Below are positions 25,576-36,750 of a stretch of 64,000 nt of DNA, piece by piece. Within the stretch, counting starts at the first letter, position 1. Each line of letters begins with the position of its first letter. Source of the DNA: Bifidobacterium subtile (lineage in GTDB: Bacteria > Actinomycetota > Actinomycetes > Actinomycetales > Bifidobacteriaceae); the NCBI RefSeq assembly GCF_000741775.1, contig NZ_JGZR01000007.1, positions 186,001 to 250,000 of the forward strand, written 5' to 3'. The notes beneath the pieces are model-generated. The model saw only the letters and a list, made by a program, of their open reading frames with translations, was not told the DNA's origin and ran no database searches. Both the position numbers and the translations under genes were made by a program.

Positions 25576-25881
25576 GGATTATTGGCGGCGGAGGCGAAAT
25601 CCACACGGCACAAGTACGCGGCGAAAGAACAAGGCGAGATCATGCTCCGTGCCGCGCGAAAGGGTCCGATGCATCGGGCGAAGGCAGAAGGAACTGGTGA
25701 GTCCGGTACCGCGCAGCTGTCTTATGGGCTGGCAGATAGCATGCTCCGTAGCGGTTCCTGCAGCCGCTGTACTGGTTGATAGCAGCGGCGGATTTCGCGT
25801 GGGATGGCATGCGACTCACCGAATTGCATAAATATACAGTATTTCGTATATACTCATGATGACGTTATAGAAAGGGTTGCT
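25576..25881. other. argR-argG gap, 306 nt
   Basis: Holds the argG promoter and operator at its right end (25824-25855). The left part has no convincing gene; a 65-codon frame from 25582 has poor start context and no recognisable fold. The words CGAAATCC and GGATTTCG face each other at the two ends, and ATGCTCCGT occurs twice. Confidence 0.5.
25824..25855 (+). promoter_or_regulatory. ArgR-type operator before argG
   Basis: AT-rich stretch TTGCATAAATATAC followed by AGTATTTCGTATATAC, giving two box-like halves with the same TGCATAA word as the argC box. It lies 27-58 nt upstream of the argG ATG and would overlap its promoter. Match is less symmetric than at argC. Confidence 0.65.
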
Positions 25882-27120
25882 ATGAGCGACAAGAACAGAA
25901 TCGTCCTGGCGTACTCCGGCGGGCTGGATACCTCCGTTGCGATCGCCTTCCTCAAGGAGCGCACCGGCAAGGATGTGGTGGCCGTGTCCCTTGATGTCGG
26001 GCAAGGCGGCGAAAGCCTGGATACGATCAAGCAGCGTGCGCTCGACTGCGGAGCCGTCGAGGCATATGTGGTGGATGCCCGCGAGGAATTCGCCGAGGAA
26101 TATTGCATGAAGGCCCTCAAGGCCAACGCCATGTACGAAGGCGTGTATCCGCTGGTTTCGGCCATCTCGCGCCCGCTGATCACCAAGCATCTGGTACGGG
26201 CCGCGCACCAGTTCGGCGCGGACACCATCTCGCACGGCTGCACGGGCAAAGGCAACGACCAGGTGCGTTTCGAGGTCTCGATCCAGTCCATCGACCCGAC
26301 GCTCAAGGCCATCAGCCCGATTCGCGATCTTTCGCTCACCCGTGACGTCGAGATTCGCTTCGCCAAAGAGCACGATCTGCCGATTGTGCAGACCGAGAAA
26401 AGCCCGTACTCCATCGACCAGAACGTCTGGGGCAGAGCCATCGAAACTGGATTCCTCGAGGATCCGTGGAACGGGCCGACCAAGGACTGCTACAGCTACA
26501 CTGATGATCCCGCGTTCCCGCCGGTCGAAGATGAGGTCGTCATCGAATTCAAGCAGGGCATTCCCGTGGCGATCGACGGGCGCAAGGTGACCCCGCTGCA
26601 GGCCATCGAGGAGATGAACCGCCGCGCCGGCGCACAGGGCATCGGCCGCATCGACATCATCGAAGACCGACTTGTGGGCATCAAGTCGCGCGAACTCTAC
26701 GAGGCACCAGGCGCCGTGGCGCTTATCGCCGCGCATGAGGAGCTGGAAAACTGCTGCCTCGAACGCGAACAGCACCGCATCAAGCGCGACATCGACAAGC
26801 GCTGGGGCGAGCTGGTCTACGACGCGCAGTGGTTCTCGCCTGCGGTCCACTCGCTCAACGCCTTCATCGAAGACACCCAGCAGTATGTCAGCGGCGAAAT
26901 CCGCATGGTGCTGCACGGCGGACGTGCCGTGGTGACGGGTCGCCGCTCCGAAACCTCGCTCTACGACTATAATCTGGCCACCTACGATTCGGGCGACAGC
27001 TTCGATCAAGGCGCTTCGAACGGCTTCATCGAGATATACGGCTTGCCGAGCAAGGTCGCCGCCGCTCGCGACGTCAAATTCGGCAACGGCATCGTCGTGC
27101 CGCAGGACGCGGTCGCCTGA
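25882..27120 (+). CDS. argG: Argininosuccinate synthase
   Basis: Condenses citrulline and aspartate with ATP. 412 residues. The ATP pyrophosphatase P-loop [11 protein letters not shown] lies at residues 9-19. The citrulline/aspartate-site segments [15 protein letters not shown] and [17 protein letters not shown] are intact. The ATG at 25882 has GAAAGGG 6 nt upstream; the longer frame from 25804 would start inside the operator. Transcribed from its own ArgR-controlled promoter. Confidence 0.97.
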   Translation: MSDKNRIVLAYSGGLDTSVAIAFLKERTGKDVVAVSLDVGQGGESLDTIKQRALDCGAVEAYVVDAREEFAEEYCMKALKANAMYEGVYPLVSAISRPLITKHLVRAAHQFGADTISHGCTGKGNDQVRFEVSIQSIDPTLKAISPIRDLSLTRDVEIRFAKEHDLPIVQTEKSPYSIDQNVWGRAIETGFLEDPWNGPTKDCYSYTDDPAFPPVEDEVVIEFKQGIPVAIDGRKVTPLQAIEEMNRRAGAQGIGRIDIIEDRLVGIKSRELYEAPGAVALIAAHEELENCCLEREQHRIKRDIDKRWGELVYDAQWFSPAVHSLNAFIEDTQQYVSGEIRMVLHGGRAVVTGRRSETSLYDYNLATYDSGDSFDQGASNGFIEIYGLPSKVAAARDVKFGNGIVVPQDAVA

Positions 27121-27195
27121 GGCGAGGCTGCTGAATAATGGCTTCAGCCGGGGCACGATTGGTATTTCGCGCTCCAGTTAAAGCGGTAGCCATTG

Positions 27196-27236
27196 GCGAG
27201 GGTACCGGCGCGGTAGATCCGCACTGGTACCCTCGC
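27196..27236 (+). promoter_or_regulatory. Hairpin in the argG-argH leader, possible attenuator
   Basis: GCGAGGGTACC (27196-27206) pairs perfectly with GGTACCCTCGC (27226-27236) over a 19-nt loop. Part of the 5' arm and its flank (GCCATTGG just upstream) can also pair with CCAATGGC near 27310-27317, so two exclusive folds are possible in the 324-nt gap. The remainder of the gap repeats GGCTGCTGGAT and has no credible gene. Confidence 0.5.
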
Positions 27237-27405
27237 AAGTTGTATGGCTGCTGGATAACTGTTGTTGAATGCCGGATGTATACGTCGATCAATTGGACGA
27301 CCGGCGTACCCAATGGCAATCGAATGGCTGCTCGGCGGTTGCTGGATATGGCTGCTGGATGGCTGTTCGCCCAGGCAACAGCTTCGGCAGCAATGGCCGA
27401 TATGA

Positions 27406-28938
<1,533 letters not shown>

Positions 28939-29067
28939 TTCGCCGCGCAATCGCCTGGTCTCGTCTGCAGCAGTGCTGTCGCCGCGTCCTGCAAAACTGG
29001 AAAGGTTTGCACGGCTTATGTCCGTGCATGTCGTTATCCACAATTTGACAGGGGAGAGGCACCAGAC

Positions 29068-30393
29068 ATGGCTCACGTCACCAATTTCAAGGAAGCGGGA
29101 TTCGACTCCCTCTTCGAGGAGTTGAACTGGCGTGGACTGATCGCTCAGTCCACGGATCGCGATCAGCTCGCGCAGGCATTGGATGGCAAGCCGATCACCT
29201 ATTACTGCGGTTTTGATCCGACGGCGCCGTCGCTGCACGTCGGCAATCTCGTGCCGCTGGTGATCATGCGGCACCTTCAAGCTGCGGGACACCATCCGAT
29301 CGCTCTGGTCGGTGGCGCGACCGGGCTGATCGGCGACCCTCGGCAGAGCGGCGAGCGCACGCTCAACCCCAAGGAAGTCGTAGCGGGCTGGTCCGAGCGT
29401 CTCAAATCGCAGATCAGCGGCATTCTTGAGGTCGACGGCAGCAATCCGGTGCGCTTCGTGAGCAATTACGACTGGACCGCGAGCATGTCCGTCATCGACT
29501 TCCTGCGCGATGTGGGCAAGAACTTCCGCATCGGCACCATGCTGTCCAAGGACATCGTCGCGCGGCGTCTCGAATCGCAGGAGGGCATATCCTTCACCGA
29601 GTTCAGCTACCAGGTGCTGCAAGGCAACGATTTCCTGCATCTGTTCGACGAATACGGGTGCACGTTGGAGCTTGGCGGCTCCGACCAGTGGGGCAACCTC
29701 ACCTCCGGGCTTGACCTGATCCACAAGGTGCGCGAGACGAACGTCAACGTATTCACTAGCCCGATCATCTCCGACAGCCAGGGCAAGAAATTCGGCAAGT
29801 CCGAAGGCAATGCGGTCTGGCTCGACCCCGAGATGCTCAGCCCGTACAAGTTCTACCAGTTCTGGCTCAATCAGCCTGACGTCGAGGTTGCCAAGCTGCT
29901 CAAGGTCTTCACCTTCCTGCCCAAGGAGGAGATCGCACGGCTCGAAGCGTGCATCGCGACGAATCCCGGCGCACGCGAGGCCCAACGCACGTTGGCGTGG
30001 GCGGTGACCAGCCTCGTGCATGGCGATGAGGCGACGCAGCAGGCCATCGACGCCTCATCGGCGCTCTTCGGGCGTGGCGGCGATCTGCAGGCCATTGATT
30101 CGCGGACGTTGGAAGCCGCGTTGGACGGGCTCAAGACCGAGATCGGCGATGACGGGTCAGCGTCATTCGCACGGGCGAAGCCGGGCGAGCGGGTTTCCGA
30201 GGCAGGAGCCGCGGCAGGACTGTTCAAGTCGATTTCCGAGGCGCGCAAGACTATCGCCTCGGGCGGCGTCTACGTTAACAACGCGCGCGTCTCCGACGCC
30301 GAGCAGACGCTGGGCGACCAGGACTTCCTGCATGGCAGATTCGCGCTGATCCGACGCGGGAAGAAAGCCCTCGGCGTGGTCGAGCGGCAGTGA
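29068..30393 (+). CDS. tyrS: Tyrosine-tRNA ligase
   Basis: Class I synthetase of 441 residues, TyrZ/TyrS bacterial type. The HIGH motif appears as HVGNLVPL, preceded by [12 protein letters not shown]. The KMSKS loop is [11 protein letters not shown]. The C terminus is an S4 RNA-binding domain ([17 protein letters not shown]). Start ATG 29068 has GGGGAGAGG upstream. A small hairpin TGCACGG/CCGTGCA (29008-29028) lies in the leader; I see no T-box. The position after the arginine genes and before the HAD-tlyA-nadK-recN group matches actinobacterial gene order. Confidence 0.96.
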   Translation: MAHVTNFKEAGFDSLFEELNWRGLIAQSTDRDQLAQALDGKPITYYCGFDPTAPSLHVGNLVPLVIMRHLQAAGHHPIALVGGATGLIGDPRQSGERTLNPKEVVAGWSERLKSQISGILEVDGSNPVRFVSNYDWTASMSVIDFLRDVGKNFRIGTMLSKDIVARRLESQEGISFTEFSYQVLQGNDFLHLFDEYGCTLELGGSDQWGNLTSGLDLIHKVRETNVNVFTSPIISDSQGKKFGKSEGNAVWLDPEMLSPYKFYQFWLNQPDVEVAKLLKVFTFLPKEEIARLEACIATNPGAREAQRTLAWAVTSLVHGDEATQQAIDASSALFGRGGDLQAIDSRTLEAALDGLKTEIGDDGSASFARAKPGERVSEAGAAAGLFKSISEARKTIASGGVYVNNARVSDAEQTLGDQDFLHGRFALIRRGKKALGVVERQ

Positions 30394-30606
30394 GTATTCG
30401 CGGCCGCGTCCCGTGCCGTGAGAAGCCTTCGTGTGGAACACGGATTGAGCCTGGTGCGCAGGCCGGCAAGGGGCATGGTCGCACCAGAACGCCTATGGAC
30501 GGAATCGCGGCGAAAGACCGCGACAATGGCGGCAATACGCGATGAACAGCAATGCATGACGAGCAGTGACAACGATACAGAACATCATCAACGTTAAGGA
30601 ATGACT

Positions 30607-33000
30607 ATGGCAGAAGAACAACGCGGATCGCGCGACGGCAAATCACACGGCTCGCATAGGTCGGACTCCCACTCAGGCAATGGGGCCGGCCATGGCTCAG
30701 GCAGTGGGCGGTCGGGACGCTCCTATGGCTCCAAGGGAGGGCGTTCAGGCCACTCCTATGGCGAGGGGCGCAGCGGCGGATTCCATCGTTCGAACGACGG
30801 CCGTCCGAATCGTGGATATCATGACCACGATCGTGACGGGGAGCGTCGCGACGGCGAAGGCCAGGGACGGCAGTTCTCGGATCGCGGTCGTGGCGGGAAC
30901 CGCCGGTATGACAATCCGCGCCGCGATGGCGGGCAAGGCGGCTACCGCGGACGGCGCGACGGGGAGAGCCCGCGCTACGGGCACGGCGGCCATCGCGATG
31001 GCGAGCAGCGCCGCGATTTCCATAACAAGGGATACCGCAAGGACTTCCACCGCGACGGGGAATCGGGGGAGCGCCGCGAGGGATATCGCCAAAACGGCGA
31101 ACGTCGTGATTTCCGCCGCAATGACCGCAACGATGACCGTCGCGATTCCTATCGCGGCAATGGCGATCGCCGGGAGAACTCGCGCGGCGGATACCATCAT
31201 GACGACGATCGCCGGGGCGGCTATCGCGGCAATGGCGAGCACGGTCATCGCGATGATCGCCGGGGCGGTGATAGGCGTGACTTCCGTCGCGATTTCCACC
31301 GCGACGCAGAACATGGCAATGAGCGCGGCGGCTACCGTTCGCACGATTCTCAGCGCCGTGATGACAATCGCAATGACGGCGGACGGCGTTCATACGCGCC
31401 GCGCCGCGACGGCCAGGGCGGCGGCTATCGCTCAGACGGCCAACGGCATGACGATCGCCGCGATGGTTTCCGCCGCGATGCCCGTGGAGATGATCGCCGC
31501 GGTGGCGCAGGTCGCAGATTCGATCGCGACGATCGCGACGGCTACCGTGCGCAGCGCAGAGACGGCTACCTCAACGCTCCGCGACGCAATTCCGACGGCA
31601 CGATATCCTTCCCCTCGCAGAACCCGTACACGCACCGTCGGCCCGACGAGCCGCGCATGCCACGAGGCATGGAGTGGTCGATGCTCTCCAAGGATGAAAA
31701 GGAGCGCCTGCGCGGGCTCGCCAAGGAACATGCCGAGAATACCGGGCTGCATATCCTGGCCGCATACACGCTTGAGGAAAGCGATCCGCAGGCGGCTCTC
31801 GAGCACGCCAAATGGGTGGCGCGGCAGGCCTCGCGCATCGATTTCAGCCGCGAGACGCTGGCGTTCATCGCCTATCGTCAGGGCGACTACAAGCTGGCGC
31901 TGCGCGAGTTCCAGACCGCGCACCGCATGAACGGCTTCCCGGACTATCTGCCGTTCATGGCTGACTGCGAACGCGGCTTGGGCAACCCGAAGAAGGCCGT
32001 CGAGCTGGCGTTGTCCGACGAAGGCAAGGGATTGCAAGGCGAGTCGAAGGTCGAGATGTTCCTCGTGTACGCCGGCGCGTTGGGCGACCTGCAGATGTGG
32101 GATCAGGCCGTCGAGGTCGTGCACAAGCTCGGCCGTTCCAAGGGACTTCCCGGCGCCTACCGCATGCGCGCACTGCAGGCGGAGCAGTACTTCCTTGAGG
32201 AATCCGGCCACGGCGACCAGGCGGCGGATCTCGATCCGCTGATCGAACGCCTCGAATTGCAGTATGCCGACGAGGATGAGGACGAGGAATCGGACGATAT
32301 CGTCATCGACTACGATCTTGAGGATCTTCCGGGCGAACTGATGGACAAGCTCGGCATCACTTGGGACGACGCGAAGTATGCGCCGGATGAGCACGTTGAC
32401 GACGAGCGCGCTGAGGAATCTGCCGGCGAGCCGATGGCTGAATCCGTAGCTGACGCAACAGGCGACGTCTCTGCTGAATCCAACGCAGACGCGCTGGACG
32501 ATGCATCGGATTCCGCCGAAGCCGCCGAAGAGACTGTCGAACGGAACAGCGACGCTGAGGCGCTTGAGGCACTTGGCGAGGCTGAGGCGTTTGACGCCGC
32601 CGAACAGGCTGCTGCGGTCTCGGCGGCTGACGATGCCGCAGCAGACGTTGATGCTGCGGTGGACGTCGATACCGTGCCGTCCAACACGACTGCAGATGCG
32701 ACGGAAGGCAACTTGCGTGCCCAGTCCGAGGCGGAAGCCGCCAAGGCGCAGGACGATGAGCAGGAGCTGCCGGCGCAGGAGGCTTTGTCCGGCGTGCAGG
32801 CCGCCGAGGAGTCTGCCGCGCCTGAAAACGGTGTTGAACCCGAGGCGGATGGCAGCATGTCGGTTGAAAGCGGAGCAGCCGAGCAGGCTGCTGCTGATGG
32901 CCTCGCAACCGGGCCGGAGCGGGATGCTGCCGACGAATCTCAGGAAGCGCAGCAGGACGAGTCGTCCCCGGACACGACCAGCGACGAATCCGAGGCATAG
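30607..33000 (+). CDS. Large Arg/Gly/Asp-rich protein with a TPR-like core and acidic tail
   Basis: Protein of 797 residues in three zones. Residues 1 to about 340 are disordered and very rich in Arg, Gly, Asp, His and Tyr, with RGG-like units (RRGGYRGNG, RRDFRRDFH, GGYRSDG). Residues 345-570 are a folded alpha-helical TPR-like region (LAAYTLEESDPQAALEHAKW, LAFIAYRQGDYKLALREFQ). Residues 590-797 are Ala/Glu/Asp-rich and strongly acidic. The zones are thus positive, folded and negative. Synteny between tyrS and the HAD phosphatase matches a short uncharacterised protein of other actinobacteria (Rv1691-like), so the long tails are the distinctive part. RNA or ribosome binding is an inference from the Arg/Gly zone. 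ATG 30607 is chosen because AAGGA lies 6 nt upstream. Confidence 0.8.
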   Translation: MAEEQRGSRDGKSHGSHRSDSHSGNGAGHGSGSGRSGRSYGSKGGRSGHSYGEGRSGGFHRSNDGRPNRGYHDHDRDGERRDGEGQGRQFSDRGRGGNRRYDNPRRDGGQGGYRGRRDGESPRYGHGGHRDGEQRRDFHNKGYRKDFHRDGESGERREGYRQNGERRDFRRNDRNDDRRDSYRGNGDRRENSRGGYHHDDDRRGGYRGNGEHGHRDDRRGGDRRDFRRDFHRDAEHGNERGGYRSHDSQRRDDNRNDGGRRSYAPRRDGQGGGYRSDGQRHDDRRDGFRRDARGDDRRGGAGRRFDRDDRDGYRAQRRDGYLNAPRRNSDGTISFPSQNPYTHRRPDEPRMPRGMEWSMLSKDEKERLRGLAKEHAENTGLHILAAYTLEESDPQAALEHAKWVARQASRIDFSRETLAFIAYRQGDYKLALREFQTAHRMNGFPDYLPFMADCERGLGNPKKAVELALSDEGKGLQGESKVEMFLVYAGALGDLQMWDQAVEVVHKLGRSKGLPGAYRMRALQAEQYFLEESGHGDQAADLDPLIERLELQYADEDEDEESDDIVIDYDLEDLPGELMDKLGITWDDAKYAPDEHVDDERAEESAGEPMAESVADATGDVSAESNADALDDASDSAEAAEETVERNSDAEALEALGEAEAFDAAEQAAAVSAADDAAADVDAAVDVDTVPSNTTADATEGNLRAQSEAEAAKAQDDEQELPAQEALSGVQAAEESAAPENGVEPEADGSMSVESGAAEQAAADGLATGPERDAADESQEAQQDESSPDTTSDESEA

Positions 33001-33048
33001 AACCGCGCGCTGCGGGCAATGAACGGAACGAAAAAGAGGAGCGAGATC

Positions 33049-34095
33049 ATGACACGTTTTCTGCAGGGAACGATGCAGGCGCTGAGCCAGGCCTATCATC
33101 TGGCATTGCTCGATCTGGATGGCGTGGTGTACCTAGGCAAGAATCCCATCGACCATGCGGCCGATTCGATTCGCGCGGCCGAGCATGCCGGGATGACGGT
33201 GGAATACACCACCAACAACTCCTCGCGCTTCCAGCGCGTCGTGGCCGAGCAGCTGCGCGGCTTCGGGCTTGATGTCGAGTCGTGGCAGATCATCACCTCC
33301 GCCGTCGTGGCAGCCCGCATGGTCGCCCGCCATGCGGATGTCGGCTCGTCGGTGCTCGTGCTGGGCGCCGAGCATCTGCGCGAAGAGGTCAGCGGACAAG
33401 GCTTGCGCGTGGTTGAAGGCGCACAGGACAATCCGCAAGCGGTGATTCAGGGCTGGTATCCGGACTTGGCGTGGCATGAGCTGGCCGAGGCCTCGTTTGC
33501 CGTCGAGCGCGGCGCGGCCTATTTCGTCACGAATCGCGACCTGACGATACCCCGCGAGCTGGGCATCGCCCCGGGCTGCGGTTCGCTCATCCAAGCCGTC
33601 ATCACTGCTACCGGCGTCGAACCGGTCGCCTCGGCCGGCAAGCCGGAATCGGCGATGTACGACGAGGCGCGGCTGCTGGCTGCCCGAGACGGCGAGGAGC
33701 CGGTGGCGAAGCAGGCGTGCCTGGCCATCGGCGACCGGCTAGACACGGATATCGAGGCGGGCAACCGCGGCAGCTATGATTCGCTGGCCGTGCTCACCGG
33801 CGTCACCAACCCGCATGAGCTGATGACCGCGCCGGCGCATCTGCGCCCTACATATATCGTTCCCGATCTGCGTGGTCTCAATGAGGCTCAGCCTGCCCCG
33901 ACGCGGAGAGAAGACGGCGCATGGCTGTGCGGCGCTGCGGATGGCGCTGCGCAGGCCCGGATCGTGGATGGCGCGCTGCACGTCAGCGACGTCAATGATA
34001 TCAACGCGTTGCGAGCCGCATGCTGCTTGGCATGGGAATATGCCGATGGCGGCAGGGACATCGCGTCTATCGCGCTCCCTGACTTCGATCTGTGA
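33049..34095 (+). CDS. HAD-IIA (NagD-like) phosphatase
   Basis: Cytosolic phosphatase of 348 residues. Motif I is LLDLDGVVYLGK with the nucleophilic Asp and the acid/base Asp; motif II is TTNNSSR; the C-terminal motif is GDRLDTDIEAGNRGS. A C2-type cap lies in between (about residues 90-210), as in NagD, nitrophenylphosphatases and phosphoglycolate phosphatases. Extra residues after 285 are not part of the fold. It sits in the conserved group between the TPR protein and tlyA. Start ATG 33049 has GAGGAGCG upstream; an in-frame ATG at 33019 is less well placed. Substrate unknown. Confidence 0.88.
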   Translation: MTRFLQGTMQALSQAYHLALLDLDGVVYLGKNPIDHAADSIRAAEHAGMTVEYTTNNSSRFQRVVAEQLRGFGLDVESWQIITSAVVAARMVARHADVGSSVLVLGAEHLREEVSGQGLRVVEGAQDNPQAVIQGWYPDLAWHELAEASFAVERGAAYFVTNRDLTIPRELGIAPGCGSLIQAVITATGVEPVASAGKPESAMYDEARLLAARDGEEPVAKQACLAIGDRLDTDIEAGNRGSYDSLAVLTGVTNPHELMTAPAHLRPTYIVPDLRGLNEAQPAPTRREDGAWLCGAADGAAQARIVDGALHVSDVNDINALRAACCLAWEYADGGRDIASIALPDFDL

Positions 34096-34382
34096 CGAGC
34101 CTGGGCACGATGAACAGCGTCACCCACGCCGTGCAAGGCGAAGATTTCGGCGACTCGGACGGATTCGGGAATTCCCATGATTCCGAGGATGCTCGCGCCT
34201 GCGCCAGCGGCGCAGCCGAACCTGCCGCCGCCCAAGGATCCACCGTCGAAACCGCCGATGACCTGTTGCGGCGATACCCCAAGCTTGCCGAGCTGGAGGG
34301 GCTGGAAGACGAGGAGTGCATCGCGGCGTATTCCAGCGTTCTTGTCCAGTTGCAGCGTGACCTGGATAGCGTTCGTGGCTAG
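34092..34382 (+). CDS. Small conserved-position protein between HAD phosphatase and tlyA
   Basis: 96 residues from a GTG that overlaps the stop of the HAD gene (GTGA). The first half is polar and low-complexity; the second half looks helical, ETADDLLRRYPKLAELEGL then AAYSSVLVQLQRDLDSV. Other actinobacteria have a short ORF at this exact place (between HAD and tlyA, Rv1693-like) with the same kind of amphipathic C-terminal helix, which supports it. Its 3' end overlaps the start of tlyA by 8 nt. Function unknown. Confidence 0.65.
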   Translation: MTSLGTMNSVTHAVQGEDFGDSDGFGNSHDSEDARACASGAAEPAAAQGSTVETADDLLRRYPKLAELEGLEDEECIAAYSSVLVQLQRDLDSVRG

Positions 34383-35244
34383 CCGGGAACTGCCGAAGTC
34401 AAGCCGTTTCAACGTGTGCTCCGGCGCATATCCTGGTGTTCGTGCCGCCGGGAACGACGCCGCGGGTGCACGGCTGCGCCGGCTGGATCTGTCGCTCGTG
34501 GAACGAGGCTTGGTCACGACCCGCTCCAAAGCCCAGTCCTTGATTCGCGCCGGGCATGTCCTCGTCAACGGCGAGGCGGTGCGCAAATCCTCCACGCCGG
34601 TGGGAATCGACGACAATCTCAGCGTCGACAAGGGCGAGGACTATGTCTCTCGTGGCGCCTACAAGCTGGTCGGCGCCTTCGAAGCTTTCTCCTCAGTCGG
34701 TCTGCCATCTGCGCAAGGCCTGCAATGCCTCGACATCGGCGCGTCGACGGGCGGCTTCTGCGATGTGCTGCTGCGCCGGGGCGCGAGCAGCGTCATCGCC
34801 CTCGATGTGGGCCATGGCCAGCTCGATGCGCGTATCGCCGCCGATCCGCGCATCATCGAGATGAGCGGCGTCAATATCCGTGAGGTCATGCCCGGCGACT
34901 TGCCGTATGAACCGCACATGGTCGTCACCGACGTGTCCTTCGTCTCCCTGACCTACGTCATCCCTGTTGTCGCACGGCTCGCCGCGCCTGGCGCCCAGGC
35001 GGTGCTCTTGGTCAAACCGCAGTTCGAAGTCGGCAAAGGCCGTCTGGGAAAGAACGGCGTCGTCGAAGACCCTGAGCTGCGAGAGCAGGCCTTGCGCACG
35101 GTAATGGACTGCGCACAGGAATACGGCTTCGAAGTTCGCGGGCATTGTGTCAGCCCGATCGCAGGCGGATCAGGCAATATCGAATACCTGCTTTACGCCT
35201 GTCTGACACGTTCCGAAGGAGATCCGAACGTACGCTGGCTGTGA
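34375..35244 (+). CDS. tlyA: TlyA family rRNA 2'-O-methyltransferase
   Basis: Predicted to methylate ribose in 16S and/or 23S rRNA (C1409/C1920 in mycobacteria). 289 residues as drawn. An S4 domain starts near residue 37 (LDLSLVERGLVTTRSKAQSL) and is followed by a FtsJ/RrmJ-type SAM fold: LDIGASTGGFCDVLL, VVTDVSFVSLTYVIP and the lysine in LVKPQFEVGKGR. The start is uncertain: the GTG at 34375 overlaps the upstream ORF, while a GTG at 34414 is also in frame, and most of the N-terminal 35 residues lie before the S4 domain. Its 3' end overlaps the end of the convergent bactofilin-like gene by 52 nt. Confidence 0.88.
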   Translation: MASRELPKSSRFNVCSGAYPGVRAAGNDAAGARLRRLDLSLVERGLVTTRSKAQSLIRAGHVLVNGEAVRKSSTPVGIDDNLSVDKGEDYVSRGAYKLVGAFEAFSSVGLPSAQGLQCLDIGASTGGFCDVLLRRGASSVIALDVGHGQLDARIAADPRIIEMSGVNIREVMPGDLPYEPHMVVTDVSFVSLTYVIPVVARLAAPGAQAVLLVKPQFEVGKGRLGKNGVVEDPELREQALRTVMDCAQEYGFEVRGHCVSPIAGGSGNIEYLLYACLTRSEGDPNVRWL

Positions 35245-35891
35245 TCGGTGAACAGCGCTACCGAAGATGAACGGTCGAGTTCGAGCTCATCCTGGAACTC
35301 GGCGTATTCGATGCGGCAACCATCCAGAAGCGTCGCGGAATCAACGCGAATATGCGAACAGACGAGTTTGCGGGCCGTCAGCCTGCCGGAGTGAATCGTG
35401 CGCACCCGGCTTGGTCCATAGTATGCGCGCGTCCGCAAGCGTTTGAACAGCTTGCTTTCGAACGGCGCGATCGCAGTGATTCGCGAATGCATCATCGTCG
35501 CCTCGGCCACGCCGCATATCTCGATATGATCCGCTGTCACACCGCCTGAGGCGTTCAACGAGCCGTGCAGGTTCATGCGCTGCATGCAATGCAGTGTCCG
35601 CGCTGTTTTGATTTCGCCGGTGAAATCAAGCAGCTCGCAGCGCAGCCGTCCCATAACCAGCATTCGACCGTGCCCCGATATCCGGCGCACCTGCACGTCC
35701 CCGTCGCTGATGAGCTCGCCGGAGACGAAGACGATATGACCGCCGACATACTGCGGTCCGCGGACCTGCCCGTTGACGGTAAGCCGCTTGAACCGCACTC
35801 CGCCCTCGATGGTGTGGACCCCGTTCAAGATGAGATGGCCGTAGACCCCCGAGCGAATTATGCCGCCAAACGATGTGAGGTTGAGGTTCAT
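35193..35891 (-). CDS. Bactofilin-like beta-helix protein
   Basis: 232 residues. The sequence is a chain of short beta repeats with Gly turns (LILNGVHTIEGGVRFKRLTVNGQVRG, then YVGGHIVFVSGEL, then LDFTGEIKTARTLHCMQRMN; each shown in part) as in bactofilin / polymer-forming cytoskeletal proteins. The C-terminal third is more charged and less regular. There is no signal peptide or membrane helix. ATG 35891 has GGAAGGGG 7 nt upstream; a longer frame to 35981 lacks this. Related B. subtilis proteins are linked to motility or cell shape, but here the role is unknown. It is a divergence in an otherwise conserved operon and its 3' end runs into tlyA. Confidence 0.6.
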   Translation of the reverse strand: MNLNLTSFGGIIRSGVYGHLILNGVHTIEGGVRFKRLTVNGQVRGPQYVGGHIVFVSGELISDGDVQVRRISGHGRMLVMGRLRCELLDFTGEIKTARTLHCMQRMNLHGSLNASGGVTADHIEICGVAEATMMHSRITAIAPFESKLFKRLRTRAYYGPSRVRTIHSGRLTARKLVCSHIRVDSATLLDGCRIEYAEFQDELELDRSSSVALFTDHSQRTFGSPSERVRQA

Positions 35892-36067
35892 CCGTGTGCC
35901 CCTTCCACGCGGCGTCGCCGTCGCATCGGCGCGACAGTATCCTCCATGCATACCGGTTTCTTGCGCATGATGCGACTCCATATGCAGGAAACTGCAGAAA
36001 ACCTAGTACAATTCCTTCATCGTGTTGCAAAGCGCCTGCATGCAGAGCATATGCCAGCAGCGGATCC

Positions 36068-36721
36068 TCATCCCCGGATGAAGTGGTCGATTTCGTCCTG
36101 CGTGCCCATGATGATCAGCTCGTCGTTGCGGTGCATGACCAGCGCATCCGAGCCGTATTCGAAATCCCGCCCCGGAGCCTTGAGTCCGACCAGAGTGATG
36201 CCGAAGCGCTCCTTGACGCGTGCATCCGCGACCGAGACGCCGACGACATGCGCGGGAGTGTGGACCTTGACAACCGAATACGGGCCTTCGATCTCGATAT
36301 AGTCGAGGTATCTGCCGGAGACGAGATGGGCGACGCGCTTGCCGGCATCGGTTTCCGCGTTGATGATGTGGCGCACGCCGATGCGTTCGAGTATGCGGGC
36401 GTGCTCCTCGGAGACGGATTTCGCCCATAGGTCCGTGATGCCTGCGTCCAGCAGATTGCCCGCGGTGATCACCGAGGATTCGACGCTGTCGCCGATGGCC
36501 ACGACTGCGGTGTCGAAGTCCTTGGCGCCGAGCTGTTCGATCGAGATCGCGTCGGTCATGTCCGCCTGCACGGTGGGCAGCTGCGAAGACCAGCGGTTGA
36601 CGAGTTCAGCGTCGCGGTCCACCGCCAGCACATCCTGACCGAGCGCGTCCAGCGTGCGGGCGACCGCCACGCCGAATCGTCCCAACCCCACGACCAGAAC
36701 GCTTGTATTCGTGTTCGCCAC
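36068..36721 (-). CDS. ktrA: Potassium uptake regulatory subunit KtrA/TrkA type
   Basis: Cytosolic gating ring subunit of 217 residues. The N-terminal RCK fold has the nucleotide motif VVGLGRFGVAVARTLDALG, the acidic end of strand 2 in DVLAVDRDAE and the DMTD segment. The C-terminal RCK-C domain follows from about residue 135 (ISVADARVKERFGITLVGLK area). Binding of ATP/NADH or c-di-AMP controls the channel in family members. Start is GTG 36721 with AGGAGG upstream. It lies 29 nt after ktrB, so both are one operon. Confidence 0.93.
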   Translation of the reverse strand: MANTNTSVLVVGLGRFGVAVARTLDALGQDVLAVDRDAELVNRWSSQLPTVQADMTDAISIEQLGAKDFDTAVVAIGDSVESSVITAGNLLDAGITDLWAKSVSEEHARILERIGVRHIINAETDAGKRVAHLVSGRYLDYIEIEGPYSVVKVHTPAHVVGVSVADARVKERFGITLVGLKAPGRDFEYGSDALVMHRNDELIIMGTQDEIDHFIRG

Positions 36722-36750
36722 TGAATCCTCCTACCTGAAAATCCGCGCAT

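Noticed and set aside
34177..34374. Upstream extension of tlyA to the ATG at 34177
   Set aside because: It would overlap nearly all of the small ORF and lacks an RBS; GTG 34375 is preferred.
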